Assembly: GCA_001460835.1 (NCBI GenBank)
Contig: CYKH01001941.1
Location: 1-64,000 of the forward strand
Source of the DNA: Bodo saltans
Taxonomy: Eukaryota > Euglenozoa > Kinetoplastea > Eubodonida > Bodonidae
DNA length: 64,000 nt
Direction: 5' to 3'
The notes under the pieces are model-generated. The model did no database searches. It saw nothing but the letters and a program-made list of their open reading frames with translations, and was not told where the DNA came from. Positions 37,105 to 45,850 of this stretch are shown here, piece after piece (within the stretch, counting starts at the first letter, position 1; every line of letters starts with the position of its first letter). The position numbers and the translations under genes are program-made.

Positions 37105-40100
37105 ATGCAATCACCGACTAGCACCATCGCGTCTCCAAAAGCAGATCAGCAGTTTGACTCGCATGGTGGTTACTCACTCAGACAGCAAGTATATTTCGAG
37201 CATCCCACCGAGTCTTGGGTGCGAGGACACATCTCAGAAATCAAAGCAGTTGCAAAGAAAAGCGGTTTTGCTGAAGTCTGTTTCGGTGTGATTCCTGACG
37301 TCGACTCCGTTAATGTACCTACCATCGGCCCCAATCCCCCTGCTCTGTTCCCCCTGCGTGAGGACCAGATCCACAGCATTGTGGCAGATAGCAGCGGTGG
37401 CGGTGGCGGTGAGGGGGATGAAAAGGAAGAGGAGTGCGTACAACTGACGGGCGATACAGTGAACGACCTTCTTCACTTATCGTACCTCCACGATTCTACC
37501 CTCATTGAACAGGTGAGACGAAGGTACTTTCGCAAACTAATCTACACCCATATTGGCCCCATCATGCTGGGCCTCAATCCATATGATTTCACGCTGAAGC
37601 ACTACGTCGATGCCAACCTCCCCAAGTACATGGCGGAAGGAGATGCGGTCGTCTCCAAGGCATCGCGCAACCTTCCACATGCGTGGACAACGGCCCACTA
37701 CAGCTACTGGCTCATGTCTTCTGATAGAGAAAACCAATCGGTGGTGGTGAGCGGTGAGTCTGGCGCAGGGAAAACGGAGACGGCGAAGATTGTGCTGAAG
37801 TACCTTGGCTACGTCTCCACGTCTCAGTGCAGCGATGAGCTGCGGCAAACTGCCGAGCAGGTGACAAAGCGAGTGAACCTCACATCACCCATTCTGGAAG
37901 CGTTTGGTAATGCAAAGACACGCATGAACGACAACTCTAGTCGTTTCGGAAAGTTTATGAAGGTTCATTTCGCTAATGGTGGCGGTGCTGGTGGCGGTGT
38001 GATGATTGGGGCGGCCATCGAAGTGTACTTGCTCGAGAAGAGCCGAATCATTACACACGGCGCTGGTGAACGTGCGTACCATTGTTTCTACCAGCTGCTA
38101 GCAAGTGGTCAAGGAAGTAAGTCACTGTCCGCCGATGAGGTGAAAGCAAAGAGTGCCCTCCGCTCCCGCGTTGTCCTTGGTGATGCGACATCGGTACCCT
38201 CTCTTTCCATCGGCCAAGCTACTGTGATCCCTGGCGTTGATGATGCTCACGAATTCAACGACGTGTCGTCAGCTATGACGGCAGTGGGTATCGACGAGGA
38301 TGAGAGGACGGCGGTGTGGGATGTGGTTGCTGGTATTCTGCATCTCATCCAAGTATCGTTTGATGCCGTCTCCGACGATGAATGTGCTGTGTCTACTGCC
38401 AGTGACAATACTCAGCACATTGATGCCCTACAGCGGCTCCTCGGGGTGGACATGGCGCAACTGACGTCCGAGCTGATTACCACCACCAACATCACCCGCG
38501 GGGAGAAGATTGTGAAGAAGTTGCGCAAAGCGATGTCAATCGATCTCCGCGACGCATTGGCGAAGTCTGTCTACGAGGCACTTTTCCTTTGGCTTGTTGC
38601 GAAGATCAACGACTTGATTGGACCCCCGGACGACAGTGCGTCAGCTGGTCGCTCGTGGATTGGCCTGCTTGATATCTTTGGCTTTGAAAACTTCGCGCAT
38701 GGCAATAGTTTTGAGCAAATGTGCATCAACTTGGCCAACGAGACACTGCAAAATCACTACAACAGCATCGTCTTCACTCGCGATATGAACGAATGCGCGG
38801 CTGAGGGCATCAACACGGCCAGTGTCACGTTCTACGACAACCAACCTTGCCTTGACTTGGTGTGTGGCGTCAACTTTAGTCAATGCGGCGTAGGAGGCGG
38901 CAGTGCGCAGGTGACCAACAAGTTGTCGATTATGGGTCTCATTGATGAAAGTTGTTCCCTTGCGTCTGGGACCGATTTGGCATTGTGCGGGTCTATCGTC
39001 GAGAAGTATGGTGGACGACCATCAGACGGCCAGGGTGCGCACGCTAACTTCTCAAAGCCAAAAACGCAAAACAACGCATTTAATATTCTCCACTACGCTG
39101 GGGAGGTGAAGTACACGATCGACGGATTCCGCGCTAAGAACGCAGACACACTGAAGGAAACGCTGAAGGACGCCATCCGCAGCTCCTCTATTCCCTTTGT
39201 ACAATGCCTTCTTGCCGTTCCTCCCGCATCCCCAACATCCGGCGGCACTGGAGGCAAGCGTGCCACTGTTGGCGCTTTCTTTAAGAATCAACTTGTGTCA
39301 TTGATGACTGAAATCAATTCGACCCATCCGCATTGGGTGCGTTGCATCAAGCCCCACAGCGCCAAGAAGCCCAACATGTTTCACGGTGGCGAGGTGATGA
39401 CGCAGCTCCGCAGTGCAGGCGTGCTGGAAACCGTCCGCATTCGCCAACAAAGTTATTCTGTTCGCCTTCCATTCGCAGAGTTTGTGCAGCGCTTCCGGAA
39501 TATCCTCCGTGCACAAACTTCTGGTGCTGCGTCCAGCATTACCGTCGACGTCTTTTCTACCTTTACTGGCGCTCTGGCACTTGTAGGCGGCACCATCAAT
39601 GGCCACAGTGATGCACTCCAGAAGAAGTCTAGTGTAATGGCGACTCTCCGCCCTGCACATGAAGAGAACACTTCTGATGTTCTTGCCGAGGCGTGCCGAG
39701 ATATCCTGCGACGCTCCGGTATTCTAAAAGATGAATTGGCTCAAGTTGGCAAGACGAAAGTGTTCCTCCGAACAAAAGCATTTCATGTTCTTTCTCAAGT
39801 CCTCAGGATAGTCAAGTCTTCCCTCTTGTCCTCCGTGCACGCATATTTCCAAGGCTACGCATCAGCGCGAAGAACACGGTGCTTGCAGCTGAACCAGGAC
39901 GTTGTACGTATTCAAGCATTTCTCCGCGTTGCTCCTAGCCAACGAGTCATGCGCCTCAAAGAACTCCGCGAGCGAGAAAAGGAGCTGTTGACACGTTTTA
40001 GATTATTGATGCTTCTCCAGCGTGATGAGCTTCAGGAGCGAGAGGGTATCGTCGTCGAGGAGGCAGACAGCGTTCAAACTGTCTTCACGTGGAATCGAAA

Positions 40101-42138
40101 TGCACTTGTGGAGCTTCGCGCTGAGTGGGAAAGGCGGAAGATTCTTGCTGATTTTGAACAGAGAAAGTCGGCGTGTGAATCGGAGCAAGCACATCGACAG
40201 CAGATTGTCGCTGCAGAGGATTCGAGCCGCAGCGTTCTGTCGCAGCTGTTCACATTGGACTGGGATGACGAACAGGAGCGCCTGCGTATTTCCTCAGAGG
40301 AGTTGCAGGAACGAGAGTCCAATCTTGGCGCTGCCAGACTTGAGGTGCGTGCAAAGCTGCAAGCCTACGTGCTGGGTCAACTTGCCGTCCTACTGCTGGC
40401 GGTGGAGTCAGGGGAGGAAGATGCTCGTTCTATGGTGGTGAAAGACGAAGTGGAGACATTTCTGCACCTAGGTCCCCGCATGGCCATCTCCTTTCAAGAG
40501 GCGAAGTTGCGTCATGTTCTTTTGTTGCGGGAGGCTGACTTCAGGCGAGATGTCCCAGAAATGAAACGAAAGCACTTGGAGGCGATCCAGCAGAAGTGGG
40601 AGGCCCACAAGCATCACCACGACCGATACAACCTCCTCGTCCTCCAACGTCAAGAGCAGACCGAAAGGTTACAGCTCGAAGATGACTGGGAGCAAGAGCT
40701 GGTGCTTGTCATTGAAGACATCGATTTCGACGCGAGGCAGGCACATGAGGCGCAAGTCGAGCGTGAAGCTGCAGACGAACGGGCACGACTAAGAGTGGTC
40801 ATCGCCGAACGCGAATACATTGCAGAGCAAGAAGATCGTCGAATGCAAGAAATGCGACGTGTCGCTCAACAGTTGTGGCTGCAGAACAAAGAGGAGGAGG
40901 ACCACAAAGCGGCTTGTCGGCGTGAGGCAGAGACAATTACCACGCTGCGGCGTCAACAGTCTGCCCTCACGAAGCATTTTATGGAGGACTGCCGCCGGCG
41001 TGAGGTGGCGAGCAGGCCCATCAACTCGTCCCGCCGCACATCGCAGGGAAGCTCTGCCAACGGCGTGGCTCTGACTCGAGCCGCGGAAAAAACACGCCAG
41101 CAGCTAGTGTTGCTGAACGCAGAGATTGCAATGCATGAAGACACTCTCGTCAGCCTAACGCAAGCCGAAGATGTGTCGAGCAGAAGAGGTGGCGTGCTGT
41201 CCTCTGGTCGCTCTCCCTCCACACGCTTGAGTCCATCGGCTGGCCGCTCTCCCTCCACACGCTTGAGTCCATCGGATGGTGAGAGAGGAGCCTCGCTGGG
41301 ACATGGTGGGGTCACTACCACACGAGGGACCAGTCAAGGCCACCACAGCGTCTCTCAACTCCGGGCCATTCCAGTCCACTGCGGCGGCAGCATTGAGATG
41401 CTCGAACGCCTGTCTGTTGTACGTTGCTGCGCTGCCAGCTCAAACTACGCCAACAATCCTGAACACCGTGTCGTGGCCAAAGGAGACGTTGAGATCCTGC
41501 CAGACGTCGTGGACCACAGCGAGCAGCAGAAGAAGCTTTCTCGCTTTAGAGCCGCCAAGAATCGGCAACAAAAAGAACGTCTGGACGCGGCGGAAGATGG
41601 AACTGGTACTCTCTTGTTAAGAGACACGTCCATCTCTCCAAGCCGCCAACTGCTTCGAAGTCCATCGCCCCAAGCCACTGGAAAGTCTGGCGGCCCGCTG
41701 TCCCACGTGTCCTCGATTCGTCAAGCCTCGGCTAGCATCCCACATGATGCCGGGGACAATAGCCACCAGCATAAGCACAACCCTCGTGCAACAGCATATT
41801 GCAACCCGCGTGTCCACTGCGGGATATCCATCCAATGGCCGTCGAAACCGAAGTCGGAGCTGATGTTCCCTAAAATAAGCAAGAATCCCTTCTCCGACGC
41901 GTGGAGGCCTGTCGTCAACGCGCACCATAACAGAGGCAACGGGGGCATGTTCAGCTACCTCCCAGACGGATCGCTGGTGGAACTTCCAGTACGCGCCTGG
42001 GGAGGAGTGCATTCTGCTGACGACGCGCCACTGGTGAATGAAACGGTTCTAGCAGATGATGAGGAAGATTATGCACCGATGGAAGGCACAGGAAGCCCCT
42101 CACCAAACCCCACGAGGGACCTTGAGAACCTTCTGTAG
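37105..42138 (+). CDS. Divergent kinetoplastid myosin heavy chain
   Basis: 1677 residues from ATG 37105. An SH3-like N-terminal region with a Gly/Glu loop is followed by the motor at about 115-890: P-loop GESGAGKTET at 217-226, switch I NDNSSRFGKF at 275-284, switch II LDIFGFE near 522-528, the actin-binding loop WVRCIKPH, and the SH1 helix region SAGVLETVRIRQQSY. A converter and one or two weak IQ-like stretches (about 905-950) are followed by 350 residues of charged helix or coiled coil (about 955-1310), then a Ser/Pro-rich tail with a 12-residue repeat. Nucleotide-binding residues are intact, so it should be an active motor. The tail matches no class I FYVE/TH1 tail I can recognise; a kinetoplastid-specific class is likely. 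Confidence 0.92.
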   Translation: MQSPTSTIASPKADQQFDSHGGYSLRQQVYFEHPTESWVRGHISEIKAVAKKSGFAEVCFGVIPDVDSVNVPTIGPNPPALFPLREDQIHSIVADSSGGGGGEGDEKEEECVQLTGDTVNDLLHLSYLHDSTLIEQVRRRYFRKLIYTHIGPIMLGLNPYDFTLKHYVDANLPKYMAEGDAVVSKASRNLPHAWTTAHYSYWLMSSDRENQSVVVSGESGAGKTETAKIVLKYLGYVSTSQCSDELRQTAEQVTKRVNLTSPILEAFGNAKTRMNDNSSRFGKFMKVHFANGGGAGGGVMIGAAIEVYLLEKSRIITHGAGERAYHCFYQLLASGQGSKSLSADEVKAKSALRSRVVLGDATSVPSLSIGQATVIPGVDDAHEFNDVSSAMTAVGIDEDERTAVWDVVAGILHLIQVSFDAVSDDECAVSTASDNTQHIDALQRLLGVDMAQLTSELITTTNITRGEKIVKKLRKAMSIDLRDALAKSVYEALFLWLVAKINDLIGPPDDSASAGRSWIGLLDIFGFENFAHGNSFEQMCINLANETLQNHYNSIVFTRDMNECAAEGINTASVTFYDNQPCLDLVCGVNFSQCGVGGGSAQVTNKLSIMGLIDESCSLASGTDLALCGSIVEKYGGRPSDGQGAHANFSKPKTQNNAFNILHYAGEVKYTIDGFRAKNADTLKETLKDAIRSSSIPFVQCLLAVPPASPTSGGTGGKRATVGAFFKNQLVSLMTEINSTHPHWVRCIKPHSAKKPNMFHGGEVMTQLRSAGVLETVRIRQQSYSVRLPFAEFVQRFRNILRAQTSGAASSITVDVFSTFTGALALVGGTINGHSDALQKKSSVMATLRPAHEENTSDVLAEACRDILRRSGILKDELAQVGKTKVFLRTKAFHVLSQVLRIVKSSLLSSVHAYFQGYASARRTRCLQLNQDVVRIQAFLRVAPSQRVMRLKELREREKELLTRFRLLMLLQRDELQEREGIVVEEADSVQTVFTWNRNALVELRAEWERRKILADFEQRKSACESEQAHRQQIVAAEDSSRSVLSQLFTLDWDDEQERLRISSEELQERESNLGAARLEVRAKLQAYVLGQLAVLLLAVESGEEDARSMVVKDEVETFLHLGPRMAISFQEAKLRHVLLLREADFRRDVPEMKRKHLEAIQQKWEAHKHHHDRYNLLVLQRQEQTERLQLEDDWEQELVLVIEDIDFDARQAHEAQVEREAADERARLRVVIAEREYIAEQEDRRMQEMRRVAQQLWLQNKEEEDHKAACRREAETITTLRRQQSALTKHFMEDCRRREVASRPINSSRRTSQGSSANGVALTRAAEKTRQQLVLLNAEIAMHEDTLVSLTQAEDVSSRRGGVLSSGRSPSTRLSPSAGRSPSTRLSPSDGERGASLGHGGVTTTRGTSQGHHSVSQLRAIPVHCGGSIEMLERLSVVRCCAASSNYANNPEHRVVAKGDVEILPDVVDHSEQQKKLSRFRAAKNRQQKERLDAAEDGTGTLLLRDTSISPSRQLLRSPSPQATGKSGGPLSHVSSIRQASASIPHDAGDNSHQHKHNPRATAYCNPRVHCGISIQWPSKPKSELMFPKISKNPFSDAWRPVVNAHHNRGNGGMFSYLPDGSLVELPVRAWGGVHSADDAPLVNETVLADDEEDYAPMEGTGSPSPNPTRDLENLL
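41206..41277 (+). repeat. In-frame 36-bp tandem repeat in the myosin tail
   Basis: Two units (41206-41241 and 41242-41277) encode GRSPSTRLSPSA and GRSPSTRLSPSD, differing at two bases. The unit length is a multiple of three and the frame stays open, unlike the frame-breaking duplications elsewhere in the window. Confidence 0.92.
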
Positions 42139-42288
42139 GAACTTAGTTAGCGTTTTTATGACGGCGACAATTAACCAACTGTACTGCCGATTTCGAACAA
42201 CACAAATAAACGTACCTGTTGGCTTTTGGTAACAACACTTTCTTTCAAATGATTCTGTACCTTTTGATCATTTCAGGCGAGGTTTACG

Positions 42289-42744
42289 ATGACCACACGA
42301 GTTGAATTTGTTTGGGCTGGTGTCAAGAAGGCAGATGCAATCGTCGAAGGCAGCGACGAACCCTTCACTCTGTGCATCGTCCTCGATGTGTTTGGAAAAG
42401 CACCCAAAGATCCCATCGATGTCATTGTCACATGGAGCCCTATTTGGCAACCTCCTGTGGATGAATTTGAGCTGGGTGAGTTTGAGGTTGAGGCACTTCA
42501 AACGATTGGCCGGCATGCGATTGATCTACCATGTGTCCCCCCAAATTTTGTTGAGCTAGCCGCAACCTGTGATCCCACAACTCAGACTGCCCTCATCGTA
42601 TCTCTTCAGTACAAGGAACGTGAATTTCTTCTTTTGGGCTTTAGCGTCGATATTCGCTGTGATCTTCAGGAAACACCTGAGGAATTCACAGACCCGACGT
42701 TTGCATTTTATGTTTTAACCGTTACTTTCAAAATGATTCGTTGA
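42289..42744 (+). CDS. ASF1-like histone chaperone, copy with replaced C-terminus
   Basis: 151 residues from ATG 42289 (MTTRVEFVWAG). The immunoglobulin-like ASF1 core is recognisable: VTWSPIWQPP, VEALQTIGRHAIDL, TQTALIVSLQYKEREFLLLGF and ETPEEFTDP, parallel to eukaryotic ASF1 (histone H3-H4 binding, nucleosome assembly). After FTDP the sequence departs from the full-length copy at 44940-45584 and ends in a short hydrophobic tail (TFAFYVLTVTFKMIR), so the end of the core strand region and the acidic tail are missing. Either a truncated paralogue or a decaying copy; its core is intact. Two ASF1 paralogues are known in trypanosomes. Confidence 0.8.
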   Translation: MTTRVEFVWAGVKKADAIVEGSDEPFTLCIVLDVFGKAPKDPIDVIVTWSPIWQPPVDEFELGEFEVEALQTIGRHAIDLPCVPPNFVELAATCDPTTQTALIVSLQYKEREFLLLGFSVDIRCDLQETPEEFTDPTFAFYVLTVTFKMIR

Positions 42745-42758
42745 CTTCTTCCACGACT

Positions 42759-42900
42759 CCAAGCAAAGGATACGATGCCTACTCGCGTCGAACTAGTGAA
42801 GGTGGAGGTCATCGGAGAAAACCCCAACCAATTCGATGAACCCTTCTGCGCATCGTCCTTAAATTAGACCCGCCCAAAGGTACTGTCGACGTTAAATTTA
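42759..42900 (+). pseudogene. ASF1 relic B
   Basis: Begins with the same leader as the full copy (CCAAGCAAAGGATACGATGCC) and follows it through KVEVIGENPNQFDEPF. It then carries a short deletion in the ACTCTGCG stretch and a second gap, so the frame is lost, and it stops matching at about 42900. Confidence 0.8.
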
Positions 42901-43000
42901 AGGCAGCGACGATTTTTTTGATGAACCCTTCACTCTGCGCATCGTCCTCGATGTGCTTGAAACACCACCTAAAGAAGCAATCGATGCCATTCTCACATGG
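42901..43000 (+). pseudogene. ASF1 relic C
   Basis: A fragment matching copy A from AGGCAGCGAC, with a small T-rich insertion, reading DEPFTLRIVLDVLETPPKEA and then ending at the point where the core strand WSPIW should follow. More like copy A than the full copy at this point, so it derives from that branch. Confidence 0.75.
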
Positions 43001-43086
43001 ATTATCGTTGGAGAAGGCAAGTTGAGGACGGCGGCAACAAAATGTCGAACGAAGCGATATTCCCGATCCACACAAAGACTTTAGCC

Positions 43087-43102
43087 ATGCGGCCGGCCGC
43101 AT
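43087..43102. repeat. 16-bp perfect palindrome
   Basis: ATGCGGCCGGCCGCAT is its own reverse complement. It lies in the unassigned sequence between ASF1 relics C and D and may mark a rearrangement joint, or be chance. Confidence 0.7.
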
Positions 43103-43153
43103 CAGGGGGAAGCGCCACTTCGTTCCTGTGGTTCGCTTCATCGTCACATACCG

Positions 43154-43200
43154 CCAATTCGATGAACCCTTCACTCTGTGCATCGTCCTTAATGTGCTCA
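43154..43200 (+). pseudogene. ASF1 relic D
   Basis: A 45-50 nt fragment encoding QFDEPFTLCIVLNVL, again the same early ASF1 segment, with unrelated sequence on both sides. The 43230-43650 stretch that follows holds no gene I can support. Confidence 0.7.
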
Positions 43201-43652
43201 CCCTCGACTGCCAAGGAGTACTACATTGCTTCCTCATGGGATGATTTCTGCTCGTCAACGCGCACCACACGCCGCTCCGCGTTATCGTTGTTGTATTGCA
43301 TCTGCCATACCAGGGACAAGAAAGGATAGTTTTTTTCAAAGAAATACTCTCGCACAAGTGTCATCTTTTGTGTTCCTGCCACAGTTGCCAGCGTTTTCTG
43401 CTCGGCTTTCGTTTACGTTTCGAAACTTACGAAAACAAAAATGCGTCTTACATTGTCATGTTTGCAAGGACTCGTTCAGGTGGTTGAGAAAAAATCCAAG
43501 CCTAACCGCTTGGGTCCCAAGACTTGTAAGAATGGTATGTTTTTTGATTTTAAAAGATCGCCCATTTCTCCATTGAGGTCCTTGTAATACACCACCATTT
43601 TGTTTAAGCACCTTTGTGTTTTCACCAGCGCAGAAGCGTTAGAAAAAACTTA

Positions 43653-44678
43653 ATGCCTGGACCTACGAGGACACTGCCTACCTTGGCTGTGCTGTGTGAA
43701 GTTCTTGTACTACTGCAGCTCTTGATGTGCGCCGACACCCTGCAGCTGCGCACTGCGAATAACAACGCGGCGGATCACCGACACAGTCATTTGGAACATG
43801 AAGCCGCTTGCACGTATGCCTCAAACACAAACATCACCGCCCCGGACATGAGTCCTTCCAAGTTTGTTGTATCGTCCTTCGATTGTTGCAGTTATTGCTC
43901 AAACACAGATGGGTGTGTCGCTGCGGTGTTTTACGGCTACTACTGCCACCTGAAATCCGCGGTGGTTCCCCAAATTGGAGCACAGGGAGTGACCGTGGTT
44001 CTGCAATCTGCAACCACAACGACAAAAACCACGACAACGACTGTAGCTCCAGCAATAACGACCACAACAACGTCGACTGCGGCTCCACCAGCAACTACTG
44101 TAGCACCGGCTATCACAACAGTTGCCCCTGCGGGCCCGCAAATGACCGTTATCAGAGAGGTAACCTGCACTAGCAGCGCGCAGTGTAGCCAACTTGAAGA
44201 TGATTCTTGCTACACGACCTTTTACTACAACAACACATGCATCGTCAATCAGCTGCGAGTATGCAACACCGATGCTAGCGTCATTACTGTCGTTGCATTT
44301 GCTGAGTTGGACTGCATCACAACGTTGGCCGAGGAGACCGCTGGCGTGTGTCAGCTGAACGCGTCGACATACCACGGGCACTACTGTGACATCGTTCCGG
44401 TACCAGCGGTGAACGTTACCGTCACACGAAGTATTTGTGAAAGCTGCGATGGGGATTGTGTCGAAGCACACTTTGTCACGGGACAGTGCGTGGCGACGAA
44501 CCAACTGCAGGGCCTTAGCACTATTGCGTGGTGCTTCCCCGACTATGTCGTGTACGAGTCGTACATCAGCGACACGTGTTCTGGGGATGTGGAGCCAAGC
44601 CTTGCGGAACCTCGTGGGCAGTGTTTCCGCTCTATGGATGGTTCTGACTTCACCATGAATGAATGTGGTAGCCCGTAA
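43653..44678 (+). CDS. Secreted Cys-rich protein with Thr-rich linker, PAN/apple-like
   Basis: 341 residues from ATG 43653; the longer frame from 43614 has no ATG. A signal peptide is clear (hydrophobic stretch LPTLAVLCEVLVLLQLL, then ADT). The first Cys-rich unit, FDCCSYCSNTDGCVAAVFYG with a later YYCHLKS, has the Cys pattern of PAN/apple modules. A Thr/Ala/Pro mucin-like linker (about residues 120-160) follows, then three further Cys-rich units with N-glycosylation sites. No C-terminal anchor is obvious. It is probably a secreted or surface adhesion-type protein. It sits between ASF1 relics and the full ASF1 gene without any functional link that I can see. Confidence 0.72.
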   Translation: MPGPTRTLPTLAVLCEVLVLLQLLMCADTLQLRTANNNAADHRHSHLEHEAACTYASNTNITAPDMSPSKFVVSSFDCCSYCSNTDGCVAAVFYGYYCHLKSAVVPQIGAQGVTVVLQSATTTTKTTTTTVAPAITTTTTSTAAPPATTVAPAITTVAPAGPQMTVIREVTCTSSAQCSQLEDDSCYTTFYYNNTCIVNQLRVCNTDASVITVVAFAELDCITTLAEETAGVCQLNASTYHGHYCDIVPVPAVNVTVTRSICESCDGDCVEAHFVTGQCVATNQLQGLSTIAWCFPDYVVYESYISDTCSGDVEPSLAEPRGQCFRSMDGSDFTMNECGSP

Positions 44679-44939
44679 TTGCCATGCCGATATTTGCAAC
44701 CTCAGAAAGAAGATGTTGCCGTTGCGTCACGGTCAACAAACCTTTGATTCACCGTTTCGTTTTCCCCCAAGAAACGCTGGTGTCAGCGTTCAGTCGTTTT
44801 ATTTTCTTGTTTCTTGGTATCGTTGTTTCTTGGTAATTCTAAGGTGTGTTGTTTCTTTGGTTTTGTAACTCCCTTTTGCTGGTGATGTTCTTTCCTGAAA
44901 TCATGCTGTCCTATTCCACCATTCCAAGCAAAGGATACG

Positions 44940-45584
44940 ATGCCCACTCGAGTCGAACTAGTGAAGGTGGAGGTCATCGGAGAAAACCCTGACCAATTTG
45001 ATGAACCCTTCACTCTGCGTATCGTCCTCAATGTGCTCGAAGACCCACCCAAAGGTACTGTCGACGTGAAATTTACGTGGAGCCCTATTTGGGACTTTCC
45101 TGTGGATCAGGAGCTGGATGAGTTGGAGGTTGGGCCACTTAGCACAATTGGCCAGCATGAGCTAGTGCTAGAATGTGACCCTCCACAGCTGTCCAAGATT
45201 CCTGACCCGACTGGCCAGACTGCCCTCATGGTCTCACTTCAGTACAACAAACACGAATTTCTTCACTTGGGCTTCAGCGTCGAGACGCATTGCATTCTGG
45301 AGGAGACACCTGAGGAATACACAGACCCGTCAACGCTCCGTCGCAAAATCGGGAGGTGCTTCCCAAAAGCAACCGAAATCGCATGGGATGCCGCCTTGCT
45401 CGGAGAATTGAATGAGCAGACGCTGCAAGAGCTAGCGGCTCATCAGCGAAGTGGTACCCAAAGAAAAAGTGAGCGAGACGACTTCACGTCGGACGAGGAT
45501 GATGAGGATGGGGGTGATATCAGCGATAGTGGGAGCGCCAAGCCCGCGAAGAAGCCACGCCGCGACACTGTTGTCGCCTCGTAA
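44940..45584 (+). CDS. ASF1: ASF1 histone chaperone, full-length
   Basis: 214 residues from ATG 44940 (MPTRVELVKVEV). The ASF1 core runs to about residue 155: DEPFTLRIVLNVLEDPP, FTWSPIWDFP, VGPLSTIGQHELVLECDPPQ, TGQTALMVSLQYNKHEFLHL and EETPEEYTDPSTLRRKIGRC. An acidic tail (DDFTSDEDDEDGGDISDSG) and a basic KPAKKPRR end follow. ASF1 binds H3-H4 dimers and hands them to CAF-1 or HIRA for chromatin assembly in the nucleus. Length and domain order are normal. This is the best candidate for the functional gene of the cluster. Confidence 0.92.
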   Translation: MPTRVELVKVEVIGENPDQFDEPFTLRIVLNVLEDPPKGTVDVKFTWSPIWDFPVDQELDELEVGPLSTIGQHELVLECDPPQLSKIPDPTGQTALMVSLQYNKHEFLHLGFSVETHCILEETPEEYTDPSTLRRKIGRCFPKATEIAWDAALLGELNEQTLQELAAHQRSGTQRKSERDDFTSDEDDEDGGDISDSGSAKPAKKPRRDTVVAS

Positions 45585-45760
45585 CCCATTGAATTGTCAG
45601 TGAAGCGAATTGATTGAATTTGGAACGTTGAAAGTGCGACTGGTGGTGTCGCACAACATAGAACACTGATGAGAGACACAAGAGACACAGACATACAACC
45701 ATAAGCGCATTTACGAGCATCCATGGAAATTGATAGGAAACTCAACATTGCGCAGTATTC

Positions 45761-45796
45761 ACTTTTTTTGTTCGTTTTTTTTTGCTTGTTTCTCAG
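45761..45796 (+). promoter_or_regulatory. Candidate spliced-leader acceptor of CCDC39
   Basis: A T-rich tract of about 33 nt ends in TTTCTCAG, with AG at 45795-45796, 54 nt upstream of ATG 45851. It is the clearest acceptor of this type in the window. Confidence 0.5.
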
Positions 45797-45850
45797 TGCA
45801 GCACTACAATACAATACAGATAAAATAGACTCATCATCATCGAACAGAAC

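Noticed and set aside
42809-43357. 182-codon minus-strand ORF over the ASF1 relics
   Set aside because: Its repeated words are the antisense of the ASF1 segments; no known family.
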